Shown one piece after another: positions 28,318-33,621 of a DNA stretch of 33,621 nucleotides. The notes under the pieces are model-generated. The model was not told the origin of the DNA and searched no databases. It saw only the letters and a program-made list of their open reading frames with translations. A program made the position numbers and the translations under genes. Numbering within the stretch: the first letter of the stretch is position 1; every line of letters begins with the position of its first letter. The DNA comes from Verrucomicrobiota bacterium (GTDB lineage: Bacteria; Verrucomicrobiota; Verrucomicrobiia; Limisphaerales; UBA9464), in assembly GCA_029865985.1 (NCBI GenBank), contig JARXAF010000214.1:1-33621 (forward strand), in the 5' to 3' direction.

Positions 28318-29310
28318 GTGAAAGCTGCCGTCCTACGTGGAGTTCAGGAGTTGGTCGTGGATACCGTCCCCCAGCCGGCTCCGCATCCCGGTGAGGTCGT
28401 TGTCCGGCTCCATGCCGCCGCGTTGAATCATCGCGATGTGTGGATCAAGGGAGGTCACTACGCGGGATTGAAGTTTCCGGTGATTTTAGGGTCCGACGGC
28501 GCTGGGACTGTGATCGCAGCTGGCTCCGGCGTGGATCCCTCTGTGGTGGGACAAGAAGTCATCCTCAATCCGGCCCTCGACTGGGGTCATTCTGACAAGG
28601 TGCAAGAGCCGCGGTTCTCCATTCTGGGCCTGCCGCGGGATGGAACCTTGGCTGAGTTTGTGGCGATTCCGGCCACGCAATTGGTTCCGAAGCCCACCCA
28701 CTTGTCTTGGGAAGAGGCCGCCGCATTGCCTTTGGCTGGGCTCACCGCCTATCGGGCGATCTTCAGTCGGGCCGCGGTCAAACCCCATGAACGCATCCTC
28801 ATCAATGGCATTGGTGCCGGTACGGCGCTCTTTGCACTGCAGTTTGCTTCAGCGGTGGGGGCAGTTCCTTGTGTGACCTCCAGCGCGCCCTGGAAACTGG
28901 AGCGGGCTCATGAGTTGGGTTCCAAGGCGGGTAGTCTCTACAACTTGCCTGATTGGCACGTTGAATTCGGCAAGCACCATGGTCCCTTTGATGTGGTCGT
29001 CGACAGCGCCGGGGGTGACGGGTTTGAGACCCTCATCGACCTCACCGCTTCGGGTGGGCGCATCGTTTTCTTTGGGGCCACCTGCGGTAATGCGCCCGAA
29101 CTGCCGACCCGCAAACTGTTTTGGCGTCAGATTTCACTCTTGGGAACCACCATGGGCAGCCCGGCCGAGTTCCTGGCGATGGTGGAGTTCGTCAAGACCC
29201 ATGCCATCAAGCCGGTGGTCAGCGAAGTCTTCGATCTGGACCATGTGGGTGCGGCCTTCGAGCGGATGGAGCGCGGTGAGCAGTTCGGCAAGTTGGTGGT
29301 CCGATTGTGA
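28318..29310 (+). CDS. Zinc-type alcohol dehydrogenase / quinone oxidoreductase-like MDR protein
   Basis: GTG start; HPGEVVVRLHAAALNHRDVWIKGG, LGSDGAGTV, DVVVDSAGGDGFETLIDLTASGGRIVFFG. Confidence 0.9.
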   Translation: MKAAVLRGVQELVVDTVPQPAPHPGEVVVRLHAAALNHRDVWIKGGHYAGLKFPVILGSDGAGTVIAAGSGVDPSVVGQEVILNPALDWGHSDKVQEPRFSILGLPRDGTLAEFVAIPATQLVPKPTHLSWEEAAALPLAGLTAYRAIFSRAAVKPHERILINGIGAGTALFALQFASAVGAVPCVTSSAPWKLERAHELGSKAGSLYNLPDWHVEFGKHHGPFDVVVDSAGGDGFETLIDLTASGGRIVFFGATCGNAPELPTRKLFWRQISLLGTTMGSPAEFLAMVEFVKTHAIKPVVSEVFDLDHVGAAFERMERGEQFGKLVVRL

Positions 29311-29395
29311 TTTGTTGGAAAGGCCCCTGGACCGTTGATCGTTGGATTCCAGGGATGCCCTGAATCTGGCCTCGGTGTTCTTCTGAAGACAAACA

Positions 29396-29428
29396 GGCCG
29401 CGTGGAATGCCACGCGGCCCGCTGTTTT
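29396..29428. terminator. Rho-independent, probably bidirectional terminator
   Basis: ggccgcgtgg-aatg-ccacgcggcc perfect 10 bp stem, followed on plus by cgctgtttt and on minus by TGTTTGTCTTC, between convergent genes. Confidence 0.9.
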
Positions 29429-29468
29429 GTGTTCCATCGTCTCCGGGAACGGAGTGTCCCGGACGATC

Positions 29469-29494
29469 GATTTTAGCCCCCGATTTTAGCCCCC
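29469..29494. repeat. 13-bp tandem duplication containing the cysK stop codon
   Basis: gattttagccccc x2, followed by partial gacttcagccc. Confidence 0.85.
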
Positions 29495-30481
29495 GACTTC
29501 AGCCCGAGCCTCGGCGGCCAAGGCGGTGGACAGGTAGCGCTCACCGGTCGAGCAGGCGATCGTGACGATGGTCTTGCCCTTGTTTTCGGGACGCTTGGCC
29601 ACCTCGATGGCGGCCCACACGTTCGCGCCTGAAGAAATACCGGCGAGTATGCCCTCTTCCTTGGCCAGTCGGCGCGCGATGGCGAAAGCGTCATCATTGC
29701 TCACTTGCACGGCTTCGATGATCTGGGGATTCCCTGCGGCATCCTTCAGACGAAGGTTTTTCGGCACAAATCCGGCACCGGTGCCTTGGATTTTGTGCGG
29801 GCCCGGCTTCACCGCTTCGCCGTGCAGCGTCTGGGTGATGACCGGAGAATCCTTGGGTTCAACCGCGATGGCTGTGAACGACGGCTTGAGCGGTTTGATG
29901 TATTCGAAGCAACCGGTGATGGTGCCGCCCGTGCCGACTGCAGCGACGAAAATATCCACGGCGCCGGCGGTGTCTTCCCAGATTTCTGGGCCGGTGGTCG
30001 CGGTATGGATGGCCGGGTTGTCGCCGTTCTCGAACTGCTGGGGGATCCACGCATCGGGAATCTCCTTGGCCAGCAATTCGGCTCGGGCGATGGCCCCGCG
30101 CATTCCCTCGCTCCCGGGGGTGAGCACCAACTTGGCGCCCAAGAGTGCCAGAAGGGTGCGGCGTTCCAGCGACATGGTTTCGGGCATGGTCAGGATGACC
30201 TTGTAGCCCTTGGATGCGGCGACGAAGGCCAGCGCGATCCCGGTGTTGCCGGATGTCGGTTCGATGATGGTGGTACCCGGCTTGAGCACGCCGCGACGTT
30301 CAGCCTGCTCGATCATGGCCATGCCGATGCGGTCCTTCACGGATCCGAGCGGATTGAAGAACTCGCACTTGAGTAGGATTTGCGTGGACGGATCCACGCC
30401 GAGGCTGGCGGGGATGCGGTTCAGGCGGACGAGCGGCGTGCGCCCGACAGTCTCGACGATGTTGTTGTAGATGCGGCCCAT
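29486..30481 (-). CDS. cysK: Cysteine synthase A
   Basis: [21 protein letters not shown] (PLP Lys), [24 protein letters not shown]. Confidence 0.95.
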   Translation of the reverse strand: MGRIYNNIVETVGRTPLVRLNRIPASLGVDPSTQILLKCEFFNPLGSVKDRIGMAMIEQAERRGVLKPGTTIIEPTSGNTGIALAFVAASKGYKVILTMPETMSLERRTLLALLGAKLVLTPGSEGMRGAIARAELLAKEIPDAWIPQQFENGDNPAIHTATTGPEIWEDTAGAVDIFVAAVGTGGTITGCFEYIKPLKPSFTAIAVEPKDSPVITQTLHGEAVKPGPHKIQGTGAGFVPKNLRLKDAAGNPQIIEAVQVSNDDAFAIARRLAKEEGILAGISSGANVWAAIEVAKRPENKGKTIVTIACSTGERYLSTALAAEARAEVGG

Positions 30482-30664
30482 AAACGGAGGATTTGGAAGC
30501 GTGGAGCCAGTGTGTCGGGTGAATCAACCGGGGCAAGTCCCGGTTTTGTGGGCGAATTGGACCCTGCCATCGGCTGAAGTCTCTGTGACTGGGATGGTAC
30601 GGAGATTGCCCATCCGGGGTTTGCCCTGGCACTGACCCTGGGCGATGCTTGGTGGGCATCCGCT

Positions 30665-31744
30665 GTGAAACGCATTCCTTGGTCCATCTTGATGGCGGTC
30701 CTGCTGCCCTTCCCGCTGTCGATGGCGGCCCAGGCTCCCGAGGCCCAGCCCCTGACCAGCCTAGAGTCGTTGCTCAATGAGGGTCAGCGCTGGTGGGATC
30801 AAAACATCGACGAGGAGGCGCTCCCGCCGTTGCCAGAGCTCGACCTTGAGCAGGTGGAACCGCTCTTGAAACAAGTGCAGAATCGCCTGCAGGCCGAGAA
30901 CCTCCTCGATCTGGCCGAGCTGCGTCGGGTGGCCGACGCCCTCCTTCCGTGGTTGGAGCGCGAGACGGCATTGCGCCCGTACGTGCCTTGGCTGCGGGCT
31001 CGATTGGATTACTTCAAGGCGGCCGAAATTTTGGCTCGTCCCGTGCCGCGTCCGTTGACCGTTCCGACGCCGGAGGTACCCCAACTTCCGCTGCTGCCGC
31101 AAAAACCGAAATCGCCCGAGAAACCGAAATCGCCCGACCAGCCGCTGCGGACACCGAATCCCATCACAGTCCCTAGTCAACAAACGTCGGGGCCGTTGCA
31201 GCGAGTGCCGACGGAGGCCCAGCAGCGGAAGGTTTGGTCCGACATCACGATCGTCGAATCCTGGCCCACCGAGGCTCGGCGGAGGGTTCCGCAGCTCAAG
31301 CCGATCTTCCGTGAAGAGGGAGTGCCCGAGGAGTTGGTTTGGGTGGCCGAGGTCGAGTCGTCGTTTGATCCGGGAGCCCGCAGTCCAGCCGGAGCGGCCG
31401 GCCTTTACCAATTGATGCCGGAGACGGCCCGGGCTCAGGGGCTCTCCACCTTTCCGTTCGACCAGCGCTACCGTCCGGAGAAGAACGCACGCGCCTCGGC
31501 TCGATACCTCCGCGCGCTCCACCGACGGTTCAAGGACTGGCCTCTGGCCTTGGCCGCTTACAACGCCGGTGAGACCCGGGTCGCGAATCTTTTGAGCCGC
31601 CACCGCGCCAAGACGTTCAGCGACATCTCCCGCTATCTTCCGGCCGAGACCCAAATGTATGTGCCGCGCATCGACGCCATTCTCCAGCGTCGCGAGGGGC
31701 GATCATTGGCTCGGCTGCCGGGCCCGCTCATTCGACTACAATAG
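30665..31744 (+). CDS. Lytic transglycosylase (SLT domain) with Pro-rich linker
   Basis: Signal-like N-terminus; VAEVESSFDPGARSPAGAAGLYQLMPETARAQGL, ALAAYNAGETRV; starts GTG. Confidence 0.92.
   Translation: MKRIPWSILMAVLLPFPLSMAAQAPEAQPLTSLESLLNEGQRWWDQNIDEEALPPLPELDLEQVEPLLKQVQNRLQAENLLDLAELRRVADALLPWLERETALRPYVPWLRARLDYFKAAEILARPVPRPLTVPTPEVPQLPLLPQKPKSPEKPKSPDQPLRTPNPITVPSQQTSGPLQRVPTEAQQRKVWSDITIVESWPTEARRRVPQLKPIFREEGVPEELVWVAEVESSFDPGARSPAGAAGLYQLMPETARAQGLSTFPFDQRYRPEKNARASARYLRALHRRFKDWPLALAAYNAGETRVANLLSRHRAKTFSDISRYLPAETQMYVPRIDAILQRREGRSLARLPGPLIRLQ
31103..31138 (+). repeat. 18-bp tandem duplication in transglycosylase linker
   Basis: aaaccgaaatcgcccgag / aaaccgaaatcgcccgac, encoding KPKSPE/KPKSPD. 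Confidence 0.85.
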
Positions 31745-32479
31745 AAGGCGCAGGGCTGCCACCCAGGCGAAGATCAGGATGAAGGTGTCGAAGGTGCGCT
31801 GCGGTAGGCGCGAAACCACCGCTCGGCCGATGAAGAGCCCGGCCACGACCAGGGGCAGCAATCGCACATTGAACGCCAGCGAGTCGAGGTGGATGAGTCC
31901 CAGTTGCAGGCTGAAGGGTACCTTGAAGAGGTTGATGAGCAGGAAGAACCAGGCGCTGGTCCCCACGAACACATTCTTCGGCAGCGATACGGCCACGAGG
32001 TACAAGGCCATCACCGGCCCCGCGGCATTGGCGACCATGGTCACGCCGCCAGCCAGCAGTCCGATGCTCAAGGCGAAGGCGCGGGTGTGTGGTAGGTGAG
32101 CCAACGTCTCGGGCCGCCAATGTCGGATGAGCTGGATGACCGCCAAGGCCAGCACGATGACCCCGATGACCGGCCGGAAATCTGTCTGTCCCCAAAGGCT
32201 CATCACGCCCCAGCCGGCAATCACTCCAATGCCCGCGGGCGGGAGGGTTCGCCGGATGTGGTGCCAATCGGCGTGGCGTTGGAAGAGTAGCACCGCGCCG
32301 ATGTCGCCCACCACCAGCATCGGCAGCACGACGCCGGTCGATTGCAGCCCCGGGAAGAGTTGGGCGAAGAGCACCACGTGCAACAGGCTGACCCCGGGCA
32401 GTCCGCTCTTGGAGACGCCGATGCCCACCGCGGCCAGACAGGCCAGTGCCCACTGCTGCAGGGTTAAGTCATGGGACAT
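31736..32479 (-). CDS. TauE/SafE family membrane protein (putative sulfite/anion exporter)
   Basis: Polytopic; GVSKSGLPGVSLL, GGVTMVANAAGPVMALYL, NVFVGTSAWFFLLINLFKVPF. Confidence 0.9.
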   Translation of the reverse strand: MSHDLTLQQWALACLAAVGIGVSKSGLPGVSLLHVVLFAQLFPGLQSTGVVLPMLVVGDIGAVLLFQRHADWHHIRRTLPPAGIGVIAGWGVMSLWGQTDFRPVIGVIVLALAVIQLIRHWRPETLAHLPHTRAFALSIGLLAGGVTMVANAAGPVMALYLVAVSLPKNVFVGTSAWFFLLINLFKVPFSLQLGLIHLDSLAFNVRLLPLVVAGLFIGRAVVSRLPQRTFDTFILIFAWVAALRLLL

Positions 32480-32491
32480 GCGCCGGGGGGT

Positions 32492-32524
32492 GATCAGCGG
32501 GGGATCAGCGAGGGATGAGCAGGC
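32492..32524. repeat. 11-bp degenerate tandem repeat, three units
   Basis: gatcagcgggg / gatcagcgagg / gatgagcaggc between trpD and tauE-like gene. Confidence 0.7.
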
Positions 32525-32530
32525 GTCGGA

Positions 32531-33577
32531 TCAACCGGTCTGGCGCAACGACTTGAGGGTCTTCATCACCGAGCCATCCTGCAGGAGTTTCTCCGCCAAA
32601 TCCCAACCTTGCCCCATGCTGCGGACTCGGGCCGCGACAAACAGGGCCGCTGCCGCATTGAGCATCACCGCATCGCGTCGGGGACCGCGATCCGCGCCCT
32701 CGAGGATGCGCACGATGATCGCAGCATTGTCGGCGGCGCTGCCGCCTTCGAGGTCGGCCAGCGTGGCCGGAATGAGCGGGAAGTCGGATGCCGATCCGGA
32801 GGACGCGCTGAACCCGCGGTCTTGGTAGAACTCCGCGACGTAGTTGGTTCCGAGCGTGGACAGTTCATCGAGGGTGCCGTGGCCGGGGACTTCGCCCGAT
32901 ACCACCATGCCTCGCCGCAGCCCGAGGGCTTGCAGCGTCCGCGCCATCGGCTCCACCCATTCGGTGCGTGAGACTCCGAGCAACTGGGCGCTGGGCCGCG
33001 CGGGGTTGAGCAGCGGGCCCAGTCGATTGAAGACCGTGCGCTGGCCCCGTTCGGCGCAAAGGGCTCGCACCGGGGCGATGCCTTTGAAGGCCGGGTGAAA
33101 CCGCGGAGCGAACAAGAACGCGAAGTGCGCCTCTTCGATGGCCCGAGCCGCCGCCTCAGGGGACAAGTCCACCGGGATACCCAAGGCCTCCAGCACGTCG
33201 GCGCTGCCCGACTTGGAAGTGATGGCGCGGTTGCCGTGCTTGGCCACCGGAACGCCCGCCGCCGCGCACACCAGGGCCACGGTGGTGGAGATGTTGAAGG
33301 TGTTGAGCCGGTCGCCGCCCGTGCCGCAGACATCCAGGATTTCCCGCGATTGCCGGAACGACTCGGGCAGGGGCACCGCCACCGAGCGATTGCGCAACTC
33401 ACTCGCCAAGGCAGCCACCTCGGCCGGAGATTCGCCGCGGATGGCCCAGGCGATGAGGAAATCGGCCCGCTCGCCGACGGGTTGGGCGGCGTCTCCCAGA
33501 GCGTCGACCAGTCCGGGCATTTCCGCTGGGCCCAGTTCCTGGCCGGCGGCCACCGTGCGGGCAAGTTCGCTGAACAT
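32531..33577 (-). CDS. trpD: Anthranilate phosphoribosyltransferase
   Basis: DVCGTGGDRLNTFNISTTVALVCAAAGVPVAKHGNRAITSKSGSADVLEALG. Confidence 0.97.
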   Translation of the reverse strand: MFSELARTVAAGQELGPAEMPGLVDALGDAAQPVGERADFLIAWAIRGESPAEVAALASELRNRSVAVPLPESFRQSREILDVCGTGGDRLNTFNISTTVALVCAAAGVPVAKHGNRAITSKSGSADVLEALGIPVDLSPEAAARAIEEAHFAFLFAPRFHPAFKGIAPVRALCAERGQRTVFNRLGPLLNPARPSAQLLGVSRTEWVEPMARTLQALGLRRGMVVSGEVPGHGTLDELSTLGTNYVAEFYQDRGFSASSGSASDFPLIPATLADLEGGSAADNAAIIVRILEGADRGPRRDAVMLNAAAALFVAARVRSMGQGWDLAEKLLQDGSVMKTLKSLRQTG

Positions 33578-33621
33578 GGGGACAGGCTAATGGGCCTGCC
33601 GCGGGCCGGCCAGCCTGCAAC

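Overview
The window is a compact, high-GC bacterial chromosomal segment. It carries about 28 protein-coding genes and one tRNA-Lys(CTT) on frequently alternating strands. Most genes are housekeeping or metabolic: tyrS, slyX-like, ABC-F ATPase, M42 peptidase, Dpm1-like GT2, Ntn asparaginase, acylphosphatase, two metallophosphoesterases, heptosyltransferase, thiH, DUF1343/NamZ-like, lnt, MFS, fmt, argF, trpG/pabA, MDR oxidoreductase, cysK, lytic transglycosylase, TauE and trpD. Accessory content includes a five-repeat Ig/cadherin-like exoprotein, a REC-PAS-SpoIIE phosphatase, a secreted S8 protease with PA domain, a secreted HEAT/c-type cytochrome protein and a small uncharacterised MKLRI-type protein. 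The gene styles suggest Verrucomicrobiota, but that is inference. I see no mobile element, CRISPR array, prophage or recognisable defence locus. I cannot demonstrate a new biological system here. The best leads are: (i) the tRNA-Lys / polypyrimidine tract / exoprotein / SpoIIE regulator / DUF2007 / slyX run on the minus strand, with a palindromic shared -35 between tRNA-Lys and the ABC-F gene; (ii) convergent gene pairs whose stop codons sit at the edges of inverted repeats; (iii) a stem-loop leader in front of trpG/pabA; (iv) several short intergenic tandem arrays; and (v) a possible shared C-terminal module on two secreted proteins.
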